Below the pieces are notes generated by a model, which worked only from the letters and a program-made list of their open reading frames with translations, searched no databases and had not been told where the DNA came from. Below are positions 41,504 through 50,816 of a stretch of DNA of 64,000 nucleotides, in pieces (the stretch's first letter is position 1; every line of letters begins with the position of its first letter). Origin of the DNA: Avimicrobium caecorum (lineage in GTDB: Bacteria; Bacillota; Clostridia; Oscillospirales; Ruminococcaceae); contig CAJFNJ010000008.1 in NCBI GenBank assembly GCA_904394705.1, positions 1 to 64,000 of the forward strand. The letters are read 5' to 3'. The position numbers and the translations under genes were made by a program.

Positions 41504-43321
41504 ATGTGTGGTATAGTTGGATACAGTGGCTTCAGACAGGCCACCGAAGTACTGCTGGAAGGACTGCGCAACCTGGAATACCGCGGCTATGATTCTGCGG
41601 GTATCTCGGTTTTTGAGGATGGCGTCATCCGCACCGTAAAATCCCAGGGCCGCATCCAGAAGCTGGAGGAAAAGCTTGCCTTCTCCCCGCTGACCGGTAC
41701 CTGCGGCATTGCCCATACCCGTTGGGCTACCCATGGCGTCCCCAGCGACATCAACGCCCATCCCCACCGTTCCGATCATGTATCGCTGCTGCATAACGGC
41801 ATCATCGAAAACTATCTGGAACTCAAGGAAGAACTCATTGCCAAGGGCTATCACTTTGTATCCCAGACCGATACCGAAGTAGCTGCCCATCTGATCTCCT
41901 CGCTGTATGAGGGTGATCCGCTCCAGGCAATCTCCAAGGCGCTGGCCCGGATCGAGGGCTCCTATGCCTTTGCTATTCTCTTTGACGACCATCCGGACCG
42001 TGTCTATGGCGCCCGGAAGGACAGCCCGCTGATTGCCGCTGTGGGCCAGGGTGAGAACTTCATTCTCTCGGATATTTCTGCCACCCTCAAGTACACCAAG
42101 GACTACTATGTCCTGGAGGACGGCGACATTGTGGAGATCTCCCCGGAGGCGATCCATATCTATGACAACAGCCTCTCCCCTGTTTCCCGGGAGCTGAGCC
42201 ATGCCCACTGGAATGTGGAACAGGCACAGAAGGGCGGCTTTGACCACTTCATGCTCAAGGAGATCTATGAACAGCCCGAGGCCTTCAGCAAAACCGTTGT
42301 TCCCCATGTAAAGGACGGTCTGCCCAACTTCGAGCGGGACGAAATCCCTGAGGGCTTCTTTGAGAACCGCCGCCATATCCAGATAGTTGCCTGTGGTACA
42401 GCCATGTACGCCGGCACCGTGGGCAAAAACCTCATCGAACGGTTTGCACGGATTCCGGTGAGCGTGGATGTGGCATCGGAATATCGCTACAATAACCCCA
42501 TCGTAGGCCCCGGCGACCTGGTGATCGTCATTTCCCAGTCAGGCGAAACCGCTGACACTCTGGCTGCTCTGCGCCTTGCCAAGCAGAAGGGTGCCGACAC
42601 CCTGGGGGTCATCAATGTGATCGGCTCGTCCATTGCCCGGGAGGCAGACCATGTGATCTACACCCATGCAGGACCGGAAATTGCCGTAGCCAGCACCAAG
42701 GCATTTACTGTGCAGATGGCAGTCATGTTCCTGCTGGCCCTGGAACTGGGTCTGAAAAACGGCATGATCCAGCCGGATGAATGCCGGTCGCTGACCGATC
42801 AGCTGCTGGACTGCCGGAACAGCATGGAGCAGGCTCTGGAGCTGACCAAGACTGTTCCGAGTATTGTGGAAAAGGCCATCGACTGCCCCAGCCTGTTCTA
42901 TATCGGACGGGGACTGGATCACGCGCTGGCTCTGGAAGGCAGCCTCAAGCTCAAGGAGCTGAGCTACCTGCACAGCGAAGCCTATGCAGCCGGTGAACTC
43001 AAGCACGGCCCGATTTCACTGATTACCGATGGCATGCCGGTAATTGCTCTGGCTACCCAGCAGGCAGTGCTGCCCAAGACTGTCAGCAACATGAAGGAGG
43101 TCAAGGCCCGTGGTGCCAAGACCCTGCTGATCTGCCGGGAGAGTGAAACCGTAGATGCGGATGCCTATGACTTCCGGATCGATCTGCCGGAAGCTGCCGA
43201 CGAGTTCATGCCCTTCACCGCTGCCATTGCCATGCAGCTGATTGCCTACTACAAGGCGGTCCAGAGCGGCTGTGATGTGGATAAACCCCGGAATCTCGCC
43301 AAATCGGTCACTGTGGAATAA
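41504..43321 (+). CDS. glmS: Glutamine-fructose-6-phosphate aminotransferase (isomerizing)
   Basis: A 605-residue cytosolic enzyme making glucosamine 6-phosphate, the first step to UDP-GlcNAc, peptidoglycan and teichoic acids. N-terminal class II glutaminase domain with Cys1 exposed after Met removal (MCGIVGYSG) and TRWATHG; two SIS isomerase domains (ACGTAMYAGTVGK and SQSGETADT; C-terminal GPISLI and the ending KPRNLAKSVTVE). AAGGAG precedes the ATG. Controlled by the ribozyme in its leader; monocistronic with a terminator right after. Confidence 0.98.
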   Translation: MCGIVGYSGFRQATEVLLEGLRNLEYRGYDSAGISVFEDGVIRTVKSQGRIQKLEEKLAFSPLTGTCGIAHTRWATHGVPSDINAHPHRSDHVSLLHNGIIENYLELKEELIAKGYHFVSQTDTEVAAHLISSLYEGDPLQAISKALARIEGSYAFAILFDDHPDRVYGARKDSPLIAAVGQGENFILSDISATLKYTKDYYVLEDGDIVEISPEAIHIYDNSLSPVSRELSHAHWNVEQAQKGGFDHFMLKEIYEQPEAFSKTVVPHVKDGLPNFERDEIPEGFFENRRHIQIVACGTAMYAGTVGKNLIERFARIPVSVDVASEYRYNNPIVGPGDLVIVISQSGETADTLAALRLAKQKGADTLGVINVIGSSIAREADHVIYTHAGPEIAVASTKAFTVQMAVMFLLALELGLKNGMIQPDECRSLTDQLLDCRNSMEQALELTKTVPSIVEKAIDCPSLFYIGRGLDHALALEGSLKLKELSYLHSEAYAAGELKHGPISLITDGMPVIALATQQAVLPKTVSNMKEVKARGAKTLLICRESETVDADAYDFRIDLPEAADEFMPFTAAIAMQLIAYYKAVQSGCDVDKPRNLAKSVTVE

Positions 43322-43324
43322 CCC

Positions 43325-43359
43325 AAAAAACGCGACGGAATATCTCCGCCGCGTTTTTT
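43325..43359. terminator. Terminator of glmS
   Basis: AAAAAACGCG-A-CGGA and TCCG-C-CGCGTTTTTT pair over ATATC. Both flanks allow it to serve the convergent spoIVFB-like gene too. Confidence 0.9.
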
Positions 43360-43377
43360 CTTTGCCAAAATGCAGAT

Positions 43378-43965
43378 TCAGTATTCCCGGAAGGTGGCAA
43401 CGAGCAGATAGACCCATAGCAGCATGGCTGTGGGGCTGATCTTCCCAGCCAGCCCGCCCATCACCGGAACCAGGCCCAGCAGCACAGCCAGAGAAATGAG
43501 CCCAGCCACCGGCTTGACCCAGCGCCCGGGCAGAAGAAAACTCAGTGCCTCCCGCAAGGCACAGGCACCGTCCAGACTGCCGGCAGGCAGCAGGTGCAGC
43601 AGTCCCAGCAGCAGGTTCACCGCACCGAAATACCCTGCCATGCCCTCCTGGGAACTGCCGAGAAACAGCAGCGCAAGCAGCAGATTGACCGCCGGCCCAG
43701 CCAGATAGACCACTACCAGCCGCAACGGAGGCACAAACTGCACGGCAGAGCGGACAATATGGACGCCAAAAGCTGTAAAGTTTATAGACTTTATAGCTGT
43801 TTTTGCCAGCAGCATAGCCAATAAATGGCCTATCTCATGCAGCAGGATTGCCAAAAAGGAGAACAGCAGCATGGAACCAGCCTGCCAACGGCATACCACT
43901 GCCAACAGGAGGAAAAAGGAAAACCCAAAGCAGAAACGCAGCCGTCCGATGTGCAGTTCAAGCAT
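43378..43965 (-). CDS. spoIVFB: SpoIVFB-like site-2 metalloprotease
   Basis: A 195-residue polytopic M50 protease. Zinc motif HEIGH (about residue 43) lies in a membrane helix, and the second motif LLPAGSLDG (about 126) supplies the Asp ligand. In B. subtilis SpoIVFB cuts pro-sigma-K in the mother-cell-derived membrane around the forespore. The start at 43965 follows GGAGGTG and overlaps the upstream spoIVFA-like gene by 8 bp, the same gene pair order as in Bacillus. Confidence 0.85.
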   Translation of the reverse strand: MLELHIGRLRFCFGFSFFLLLAVVCRWQAGSMLLFSFLAILLHEIGHLLAMLLAKTAIKSINFTAFGVHIVRSAVQFVPPLRLVVVYLAGPAVNLLLALLFLGSSQEGMAGYFGAVNLLLGLLHLLPAGSLDGACALREALSFLLPGRWVKPVAGLISLAVLLGLVPVMGGLAGKISPTAMLLWVYLLVATFREY

Positions 43966-44545
43966 CGTGATGCACCTCCAGGACAGATGCCGGGTCAGCC
44001 AACAGTCCATCCGCCAGCACCTCGAAGTGCAGGTGTGCTCCTGTTGTCATGCCGGTGCTTCCGGACAGCGCAATACGCTCCCCTTCCCGGAGCTGGCTCC
44101 CCTCCTCCACCAGAATTTCGCTGCAATGGCAGTACCGGGTTTCAATATTGGTGCCGTGGCTCATCCGCACATAATTCCCATAGATGCCATCATAGCCGAC
44201 TTCTGTGACTGTGCCGGGCAATGCCGCCACAACCGGTGTACCCTCGGCAGCGGCAATGTCAATTCCCGTATGGAAGTCCCGCTCACCAGTCACCGGATGG
44301 AGCCGGTACCCGAACCCCGATGTGATTTTCCCGCTGAGCGGAGGGGTAAGCGGATAGTTGATGGTGATCGGCGCCATGGTCGCATAATCCGGAACGGGCT
44401 GAGAGCTGAAGTCCGGTTTCCGGCTCTCCTCTGCCATTGCCACACCACGGAAGAGCAGCGCTCCGATCAGAACCCCTGGCAGCAGCCACCGCCGGAAGCC
44501 GGAGATCTGCCGCCACCTCTGTTTGTATTGCCAGTACCGACGCAT
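43958..44545 (-). CDS. spoIVFA: SpoIVFA-like M23/LytM-domain membrane protein
   Basis: A 195-residue protein: a basic N-terminus, one membrane helix (about 19-36), then an M23 domain (about 70-190). The metal ligands are all present (RDFHTGIDIA: His and Asp; GAHLHFE: His), unlike many catalytically dead SpoIVFA proteins, so it might still cut peptidoglycan. Coupling to the SpoIVFB-like gene supports the identity. ATG chosen at 44545 because GGAGGGG precedes it. A sigma-E-type promoter lies directly upstream. Confidence 0.78.
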   Translation of the reverse strand: MRRYWQYKQRWRQISGFRRWLLPGVLIGALLFRGVAMAEESRKPDFSSQPVPDYATMAPITINYPLTPPLSGKITSGFGYRLHPVTGERDFHTGIDIAAAEGTPVVAALPGTVTEVGYDGIYGNYVRMSHGTNIETRYCHCSEILVEEGSQLREGERIALSGSTGMTTGAHLHFEVLADGLLADPASVLEVHHDA

Positions 44546-44564
44546 CCTGTCCCCTCCTCCCTGC

Positions 44565-44595
44565 ATTCTATGCAAAGCGGACAGGTCACTATGCC
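44565..44595 (-). promoter_or_regulatory. Candidate sigma-E-type (mother cell) promoter of spoIVFA-spoIVFB
   Basis: On the minus strand GGCATAGT (44588-44595), 15 bp, CATAGAAT (44565-44572). These resemble the sigma-E -35 (ATA-type) and -10 (CATACAAT-type) boxes. The start site would fall just before the ribosome site GGAGGGG. Confidence 0.45.
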
Positions 44596-44795
44596 TTCTG
44601 TCGGACACGCCCCGGGCAGATATCAATCCAGAAGATCGGATTGCCTATTTCGGAATCGCAGGCCGCCGGGAGCTGATCTTGCGTCCATAGTCCTGCGGCA
44701 TACGATGGGCCTCTCTCCGATGGGACTGCCTTGCGTCCATTGGACTCAGGATCTCATTGCCCTGGTTCGGCAACACTTTGTATCTGCTGCAAAAC

Positions 44796-44826
44796 AAAAA
44801 AGAAGCCGTTACCGGCTTCTTTTTTC
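44796..44826 (-). terminator. Terminator of the lspA-rluA-HAD genes
   Basis: AGAAGCCG and CGGCTTCT pair over TTAC, flanked by A- and T-runs, 12 bp after the HAD stop. The 44596-44795 stretch shows no other feature apart from two copies of CTTGCGTCCAT. Confidence 0.85.
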
Positions 44827-44837
44827 ATGGGGATTTA

Positions 44838-45653
44838 TCATCCCTCGTATTTGGCTTCCAGCAGTTCAATCAGCTGGGCCACAGCACCTTCCTCACAGCT
44901 CACCAGAACTTTATCCACCAGCTGTTTGATCTCCTCCGGCGCCCCAGCCACACAGGCAGAGAAGCCGGCGGCCTCAAACATCTCGATGTCGTTGTAATAG
45001 TCCCCGACTGCTACGGTCTGATCGATATTGATGCCCAGGCGTTCGCACATCTTCCGGATGGCGTTGCCCTTGGAGGTATCCACCGGGAGCATCTCAATAA
45101 AGTAGCTGTCCGAGCAGGTGAAACGCACTCCCTCCCAGCCACGGCTATTGAGCAGGTCGGTATACCGGCGTGCGTCATCGCCCCGGCAGTTGAAAGTTGC
45201 CTTGAACCAGTTTCCATGCATCGGCTGACGCATATAGGGGTTTACTGTATAGTTCTGCAGCTTCATCCGACCAGCTGCCAGTTCCGGATCAGCCACATAA
45301 TAATAGGCCTGGTCGGTCAGGACAGCGGTGTCCAGCTCGGGATAGCTGCTCAGGATCTTTTCGATGTAATCTCTTGCCTGTTCCGGCAGGAAGTCGGTAT
45401 AGATGTACTCATCCTTCTGCATATCATACACAGCGCCGCCATTGACACACAGACAAGGCGAATTGATCGGCAACAGATGCAGGAACTCCTTTGCGGAGAA
45501 AGGTGCCCGACCAGTTGCCAGACCAAAATGCCCGCCCTTCTGCACAAAGCGCTGCAATGCGTCCAGATTGCGCTGGGGAATCCCCTCTGTCGCACTGTGG
45601 AGCGTCCCATCAAAATCGCTGAACAGATAAATATCCGAGAGTTTGTAACCCAT
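44838..45653 (-). CDS. Cof-type HAD phosphatase
   Basis: A 271-residue soluble phosphatase. Motif I FSDFDGTLH (about 12), motif II LATGRAPFS (about 45), motif III Lys in DTSKGNAIRKM (about 195) and motif IV VAVGDYYNDIEMF (about 215) define the class IIB (Cof) subfamily, which acts on sugar phosphates or related compounds. It is 33 bp after the RluA-family gene at the end of the long division operon. Confidence 0.92.
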   Translation of the reverse strand: MGYKLSDIYLFSDFDGTLHSATEGIPQRNLDALQRFVQKGGHFGLATGRAPFSAKEFLHLLPINSPCLCVNGGAVYDMQKDEYIYTDFLPEQARDYIEKILSSYPELDTAVLTDQAYYYVADPELAAGRMKLQNYTVNPYMRQPMHGNWFKATFNCRGDDARRYTDLLNSRGWEGVRFTCSDSYFIEMLPVDTSKGNAIRKMCERLGINIDQTVAVGDYYNDIEMFEAAGFSACVAGAPEEIKQLVDKVLVSCEEGAVAQLIELLEAKYEG

Positions 45654-45686
45654 AACGACTCCTTTCCGGTTCTGGTTGATGCTGTC

Positions 45687-46601
45687 TTACAGCGGACGCA
45701 GGGTCCGCAGAAAATCGGTAAAATAAGCGGGGAGTTCACTGTCGAAACGCATCCGCTCCCCTGTGACCGGATGATCAAACGCAATGCTCTTGGCATGGAG
45801 GCACTGCCCTTCCAGGCTCTTGATCACCTTTTTCGGGCCATAGACCGGATCTCCGGCTACCGGATGCCCCAGATAAGCCATGTGAACCCGAATCTGGTGG
45901 GTACGGCCCGTTTCCAACCGGAGCTCCAGATGGGAAAATCCCTCATACTCCTGCAGCACCCGATAGTTGGTGACTGCTTCCTTGGAATTCCTGGCTGTGA
46001 CACACATCTCCTTGCGCTCCAGTGGATTGCGCCCGATGGGAGCATCCACCCGGCCCTCCGGCTTCTTCATGCGCCCATAGACCACCGCCTGATACACCCG
46101 GTCACAGCTGTGCGCCTTGATCTGCTCCGACAGGGAGAGATGCGCCTGATCGGTCTTTGCCACCAGCAGCAAACCGCTGGTATCCCGGTCAATGCGGTGC
46201 ACGATTCCAGGACGAATCACACCATTGATGGAGGAGAGCTTTCCCCGGCAATGCCACAGCAGGGCATTTACCAAGGTGCCATCGGGATTGCCCGGCGCCG
46301 GATGCACCACCATACCCTTTGGCTTGTTTACCACAATGACGCTCTCGTCCTCATAGACGATGTCCACCGGAATATCCTGCGGAACTGCTGCCAGTTCCAC
46401 CGGGTCAGGAATGAAAATTGCCAGCTCCTGCCCTGCTTTCAGCCGGGTGTTTTTCTGCACTGGCTTGCCGTCTACGGTCACCAGACCGTCGGCAATCAAC
46501 GCCTGAACCTGGGATCGGGTACGCCCGGTCAGTTCAGCTGCGGCTGCATCCACACGGCTCTGATCCAGCTCCGCTCCAATGGGAAAACTCAGCTGTTCCA
46601 C
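45687..46601 (-). CDS. RluA-family (RluD-type) RNA pseudouridine synthase
   Basis: A 304-residue enzyme with an N-terminal S4 domain (about 12-75; SRVDAAAAELTGRTRSQVQAL) and a catalytic domain holding HRIDRDTSGLLLVAK (about 134-148; catalytic Asp in RDTSG) and the tail ETGRTHQIRVHMAYLGHPV. It likely modifies 23S rRNA. The start follows the lspA stop without a gap, the classic lspA-rluD arrangement. Confidence 0.94.
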   Translation of the reverse strand: MEQLSFPIGAELDQSRVDAAAAELTGRTRSQVQALIADGLVTVDGKPVQKNTRLKAGQELAIFIPDPVELAAVPQDIPVDIVYEDESVIVVNKPKGMVVHPAPGNPDGTLVNALLWHCRGKLSSINGVIRPGIVHRIDRDTSGLLLVAKTDQAHLSLSEQIKAHSCDRVYQAVVYGRMKKPEGRVDAPIGRNPLERKEMCVTARNSKEAVTNYRVLQEYEGFSHLELRLETGRTHQIRVHMAYLGHPVAGDPVYGPKKVIKSLEGQCLHAKSIAFDHPVTGERMRFDSELPAYFTDFLRTLRPL

Positions 46602-47090
46602 TTAGTTTCCCTGCTCCTCAACTGCGGCGGCAGCCTTCTTTTTCTTCTTCGGCTCCTCGATCAGTACATAATAGATCAGCATGGCTGCGCCCATTACAAC
46701 ACAGACATCCGCAAAGTTGAACACCGGGAAATTGATCAGCTGGGTGAAGTCCAGACAGTCAACCACATAGCCCCGCAGAATACGATCGATCAGGTTGCTG
46801 AGACCGCCAGCCAGAATCATGCTCAGGCCGGAGAGAAGAGTCTCGTCGGTGATCTTCTTGCCAAAGATCAGATAACCGATAATCAGCAGCAGCACGCCGG
46901 TCACACCGATGAGCAGCCAGCGGGAGCCGGTGAACAGATTGAATGCCGCACCGTAGTTCTCCACATAGCTGATCCGGAACACGCCAGGGATAATGTTGAA
47001 ATCGGTCATTGCGGTGACATTATAAGCCCAGAGTTTGAAAAGCTGGTCCATCAGTACCAGAATAAAGACAACAAATTTAAGTCCTGCCAT
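46602..47090 (-). CDS. lspA: Lipoprotein signal peptidase (signal peptidase II)
   Basis: A 162-residue membrane aspartyl protease with four membrane helices that removes lipoprotein signal peptides. YVENYGAAFN (about 43-52), NLIDRI (first catalytic Asp, about 105) and FPVFNFADV (second Asp, about 123) are intact. A Lys/Ala-rich tail follows. Start at 47090 with GGAGG four bases upstream rather than an earlier in-frame ATG. It would process the lipoproteins encoded in this window. Confidence 0.95.
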   Translation of the reverse strand: MAGLKFVVFILVLMDQLFKLWAYNVTAMTDFNIIPGVFRISYVENYGAAFNLFTGSRWLLIGVTGVLLLIIGYLIFGKKITDETLLSGLSMILAGGLSNLIDRILRGYVVDCLDFTQLINFPVFNFADVCVVMGAAMLIYYVLIEEPKKKKKAAAAVEEQGN

Positions 47091-47107
47091 AAGTCCTCCA
47101 ATAACAA

Positions 47108-47138
47108 GATACGGCAAGCTGTTATCACTTGCCGTATT
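47108..47138 (-). terminator. Hairpin between ileS and lspA
   Basis: ATACGGCAAG (47109-47118) and CTTGCCGTAT (47128-47137) form a 10-bp stem. The minus-strand tail has only a weak T-run, so partial read-through into lspA is likely. Confidence 0.6.
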
Positions 47139-47167
47139 TGTCGTTTTGAAATATCAGTATTGCTTGA

Positions 47168-49966
47168 TTATTCGCTGATTGCCTTGGCGCAGCGGGCACA
47201 CAGGGTCGGATGGGCCGGATCAGCGCCAATATCACTGCGGTAAGCCCAGCAGCGCTCGCACTTTTCGCCTTCAGCAGGCATTACAGTAACACCCAGGCCG
47301 GCAACTTCGCCGGTGAAGGCAGCTTCGCCGCCCTTCTGCAGCTCTACCTGCGAGGCGATGAATACCATCGGCAGATCCTCTGCCACAGGCTCCAGCAGAG
47401 CCAGAACCTCATCCGAGCAGTGCAGTACAACCTTGGCTTCCAGGCTCTTACCGATCATTTTTTCATTTCGAGCCAGCTCCAGAGCCTTGTTGACATCGTC
47501 ACGCACAGCATGGATGCGATCCCACTTTGCCATGAATTCCTGACCAGACAGGCTGGGATCATACTCAGGAATATCGTTGAGAACCGGATGCTCGCAGTTG
47601 AGTGTGCCGCTCTTCGGCATCGACTTCCAGATCTCATCCGCAGTGTAGGCCAGGACAGGAGCCAGAACCAGGGTCAGATCCCGCAGAATGCGGTAAATGG
47701 TGGTCTGTGCTGCCCGACGGGACAGAGAATGTGCAGCCTCAGTATACAGACGATCCTTGATGATGTCCAGATAGAAGTTGGACATATCTACGATACAGAA
47801 GTTGTATACGCCATGATAGATGTCATGGAACTCGAAGCTGTCATAGGCTTCCCGGGCTACCTTGACCAGATCATTCATCTTAGCCAGAGCCCAGCGGTCT
47901 ACTTCCATCAGATCCTCATAGGCTACGCTGTCGGTATCGGGATTGAAGTCGAAGAGGTTGCCGAGGATATACCGGGCAGTGTTGCGGATCTTGCGGTATA
48001 CTTCCGAGAGCTGCTTGAGGATCTCCTTGGAGATACGGATATCTGCATGGTAATCCGAGGATGCAACCCACAGACGCAGAATATCTGCACCGTACTCATC
48101 CACAACTTCCTGAGCCAGAATACCATTGCCCAGGGACTTACTCATCTTGCGGCCCTGACCATCTACAACCCAGCCGCAGGAGCAGACTGCCTTATAAGGA
48201 GCCTGACCCTTCCAGGCCACAGCGGTCAGCAGCGAGGACTGGAACCAGCCGCGGAACTGGTCAGCGCCCTCCAGATAGAGGTCGCAGGGCCACTTGCCCA
48301 GACGGTCCATCAGTACCGACGCATGGGTTACACCCGAGTCAAACCATACATCCATGATATCGGTTTCCTTGGTGAACTCAGTGCCGCCGCAGTACTTACA
48401 GGTTGTACCCTCGGGCAGAATCTCCTCAGCGGAATACTTGTACCAGGCATCCGAACCCTCTCTGCGGAACAGATCCGCTACGGCCTTGATGCTGGCATCG
48501 TCAATGTGGTACTTGCCGCACTTCTTGCAGTAGAATACCGGGATCGGAACACCCCAGTTGCGCTGACGGGAAATGCACCAGTCGGCACGCTCCTGTACCA
48601 TCTGGGTCATGCGCTCTTCGCCCCAGCCGGGAATCCACTTGACATTCTTGACAGCCTGTACAGCCTCATCCTTGAAGTGATCCACCGAGCAGAACCACTG
48701 TTCTGTGGCACGGAACAGGATCGGCTCCTTGCAGCGCCAGCAGTGCGGATACTGGTGACGCAGCTTCTTGGTAGCCAGCAGATGTCCGCTCTCATGGATG
48801 TGCTTGGCAATCACCTTGCTGGCCTCGTCAGTGGTCAGGCCGGCAGAGAATCCGGCTTCCTCGGTCATGCGGCCTTCGGAATCCACCGGAACAGTGAAGG
48901 GGATCTCAGGATAGTGCTGGGTTACGACCATAAAGTCGTCCATACCATGTCCGGGAGCGGTGTGAACGCAGCCGGTACCGCTGTCCAGTGTAACATGATC
49001 GCCGAGGATCAGGATGGACTTGCGGTCCAGGAACGGATGGGCACACTCCACATACTCCAGCTCGCTGCCCTTGACAGTACCGATGATTTCATATTCCTCG
49101 ATGCCGGCTTCCTGCATTACATTGGCAGCCAGCTCCTTGGCAACTACATAGTACTCAGTCTCGCCTTCTCGGTTTGCCTTGAGCAGTGCATAGTCAAAGT
49201 TGGGTCCCAGGCAGATGGCAACGTTTGCCGGCAGGGTCCAGGTGGTTGTAGTCCAGATCACCACATAGGTCTTGCCAGGCACAGCGCCCATGGAGAACAG
49301 CTTACCCTTGTCGTCGGTTACTTCAAACTTGACATAAACCGAGTAGCAGGGATCATCGGCATACTCAATTTCAGCCTCAGCCAGGGCAGTGCCGCAGTGC
49401 GAGCACCAGTGTACCGGCTTCAGGCCCTTGTAGATGTAACCCTTCTTTGCCATCTCACCGAAGATCTCCACCTGACGGGCTTCAAACTCCGGACGGAGGG
49501 TCAGATACGGGTTGTCAAAATCGCCCAGAACACCCAGACGCTTGAACTGGGTGCGCTGGTTGTCCATATAGTAAAGAGCAAAATCCTTGCAGTGCTGACG
49601 CAGTTCCAGAGGAGAAATATCCGCTGTAACGCCGACCTTCTTCAGAGCCTTGAGCTCAATGGGCAGTCCGTGGGTATCCCAGCCAGGGATATAGGGGGAC
49701 TGATAGCCGGTCATATTCTTGGAGCGGACGATCATATCCTTGAGCACCTTGTTCAGAGCGGTACCCAGATGGATATCACCGTTGGCGTACGGAGGGCCGT
49801 CATGCAGAATATAAGTGGGCTTGCCCTCATTGCGGTCTACCATCTTCTGGTATAGATTCTCCTCGTTCCATTCAGCCAGCATACCCGGCTCACGCTGCGG
49901 CAGCGAAGCACGCATTGCAAAGTCGGTCTGCGGCAGATTCAAGGTCTTGTTGTAATCCTGCGCCAT
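47168..49966 (-). CDS. ileS: Isoleucyl-tRNA synthetase
   Basis: A 932-residue class I synthetase. HIGH-type motif in DGPPYANGDIHLGTALN (about 55-71), KMSKS in GRKMSKSLGN, an editing CP1 domain, and a C-terminal zinc ribbon (CERCWAYRSDIG, then CARCAKA). The start at 49966 (MAQDYNKTL) is preceded by GGGAGAG; a longer frame upstream is rejected. It lies 52 bp after divIVA with no T-box in between, so it is co-expressed with the division genes. Confidence 0.97.
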   Translation of the reverse strand: MAQDYNKTLNLPQTDFAMRASLPQREPGMLAEWNEENLYQKMVDRNEGKPTYILHDGPPYANGDIHLGTALNKVLKDMIVRSKNMTGYQSPYIPGWDTHGLPIELKALKKVGVTADISPLELRQHCKDFALYYMDNQRTQFKRLGVLGDFDNPYLTLRPEFEARQVEIFGEMAKKGYIYKGLKPVHWCSHCGTALAEAEIEYADDPCYSVYVKFEVTDDKGKLFSMGAVPGKTYVVIWTTTTWTLPANVAICLGPNFDYALLKANREGETEYYVVAKELAANVMQEAGIEEYEIIGTVKGSELEYVECAHPFLDRKSILILGDHVTLDSGTGCVHTAPGHGMDDFMVVTQHYPEIPFTVPVDSEGRMTEEAGFSAGLTTDEASKVIAKHIHESGHLLATKKLRHQYPHCWRCKEPILFRATEQWFCSVDHFKDEAVQAVKNVKWIPGWGEERMTQMVQERADWCISRQRNWGVPIPVFYCKKCGKYHIDDASIKAVADLFRREGSDAWYKYSAEEILPEGTTCKYCGGTEFTKETDIMDVWFDSGVTHASVLMDRLGKWPCDLYLEGADQFRGWFQSSLLTAVAWKGQAPYKAVCSCGWVVDGQGRKMSKSLGNGILAQEVVDEYGADILRLWVASSDYHADIRISKEILKQLSEVYRKIRNTARYILGNLFDFNPDTDSVAYEDLMEVDRWALAKMNDLVKVAREAYDSFEFHDIYHGVYNFCIVDMSNFYLDIIKDRLYTEAAHSLSRRAAQTTIYRILRDLTLVLAPVLAYTADEIWKSMPKSGTLNCEHPVLNDIPEYDPSLSGQEFMAKWDRIHAVRDDVNKALELARNEKMIGKSLEAKVVLHCSDEVLALLEPVAEDLPMVFIASQVELQKGGEAAFTGEVAGLGVTVMPAEGEKCERCWAYRSDIGADPAHPTLCARCAKAISE

Positions 49967-50018
49967 GGTTGTGTAACTCTCCCTTTGATTTATTGAAATA
50001 ATATGATAAAAACAGGCG

Positions 50019-50798
50019 TCACCGTCTGCGTTTGGCCGGGTGTTCATCGGTGCGTGTCAGGCTGAATTTATCGCCGAAACGCAGCGGACCGAACTTGGAT
50101 TCCCGTACTTCTTCCTCCTCGGTGCTCAGAACCCGGATGGTTCCGGCAGTCTGGAGGCTGGGTTCTCTGGATACCGGCACAGTTTCCGGTTTCTCTTCGT
50201 CCTCATCCGAGGTTACAGTGAATTCCAGGGTATCCGAAGGAGCAGCAGCTTCTGCCGGAGCCGGTGTGGTTTCCGCACGGTCCAGCTGTACAGTGGGCTC
50301 CTCGGGCTCATCAGCAGCCTCTGCCTCCGGAGCTTCCGGCTTCACATCCATTTCCGGAATGGTGCTGATGATGGTCTCCAGATGTCCGCGGTACAGGGCA
50401 ATGATGTCCTTCTTGAACTCGGAAACCGAGCGCTTGATGCTCTCCAGCCGGCGCTGTTCCTCATCTGCCTTGAGATGAGCGTCCCCGATGATCTTCTCCG
50501 CCTTGATATTGGCATCCCGGAGAATGATCTCTGCCTTGGTTTTGGACTCCTTGATTACGCTGTCACCCAGCTTCTGAGCCCCCAGAAGTGCAGTGCGGAG
50601 GCTGTCCTCATCTGCACGGTATTCTTCCAGCTTATCGGCAAGCACGGCGAGCTTCTTTTCCATATCCCGCTTTTCATTTTCCAGCTGCTCGACATATTCA
50701 GCGACCCGATCCATGAAATCTTCCACATCATCGATCTTATAGCCGCCAAATCCCTTGGCCTTTTCAAATTTTTTCGATGCAATGTCCTTCGAAGTCAT
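50019..50798 (-). CDS. divIVA: DivIVA-domain cell division/polarity protein
   Basis: A 259-residue cytosolic coiled-coil protein. The N-terminal DivIVA domain (residues 1-65; DIASKKFEKAKGFGGYKIDDVEDFM) binds curved membrane; a second coiled coil covers about 70-150, and a disordered Glu/Pro/Ala-rich tail ends in basic KRRR. It follows ylmH by 18 bp in the conserved sepF-ylmH-divIVA-ileS order. Confidence 0.92.
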   Translation of the reverse strand: MTSKDIASKKFEKAKGFGGYKIDDVEDFMDRVAEYVEQLENEKRDMEKKLAVLADKLEEYRADEDSLRTALLGAQKLGDSVIKESKTKAEIILRDANIKAEKIIGDAHLKADEEQRRLESIKRSVSEFKKDIIALYRGHLETIISTIPEMDVKPEAPEAEAADEPEEPTVQLDRAETTPAPAEAAAPSDTLEFTVTSDEDEEKPETVPVSREPSLQTAGTIRVLSTEEEEVRESKFGPLRFGDKFSLTRTDEHPAKRRR

Positions 50799-50816
50799 TG
50801 TCCTGCTTGCCTCCTG

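Noticed and set aside
47210..49855. 881-codon open frame antisense to ileS, and similarly long frames antisense to deoB, mutS, hppA and the HAD/RluA region
   Set aside because: They mirror real genes in GC-rich codon phase, have no ribosome sites of note and no domain sense; the opposite strand holds complete, well-known genes.
47168..50018. Possible T-box upstream of ileS
   Set aside because: Only 52 bp separate divIVA and ileS and no T-box core or specifier structure is present.
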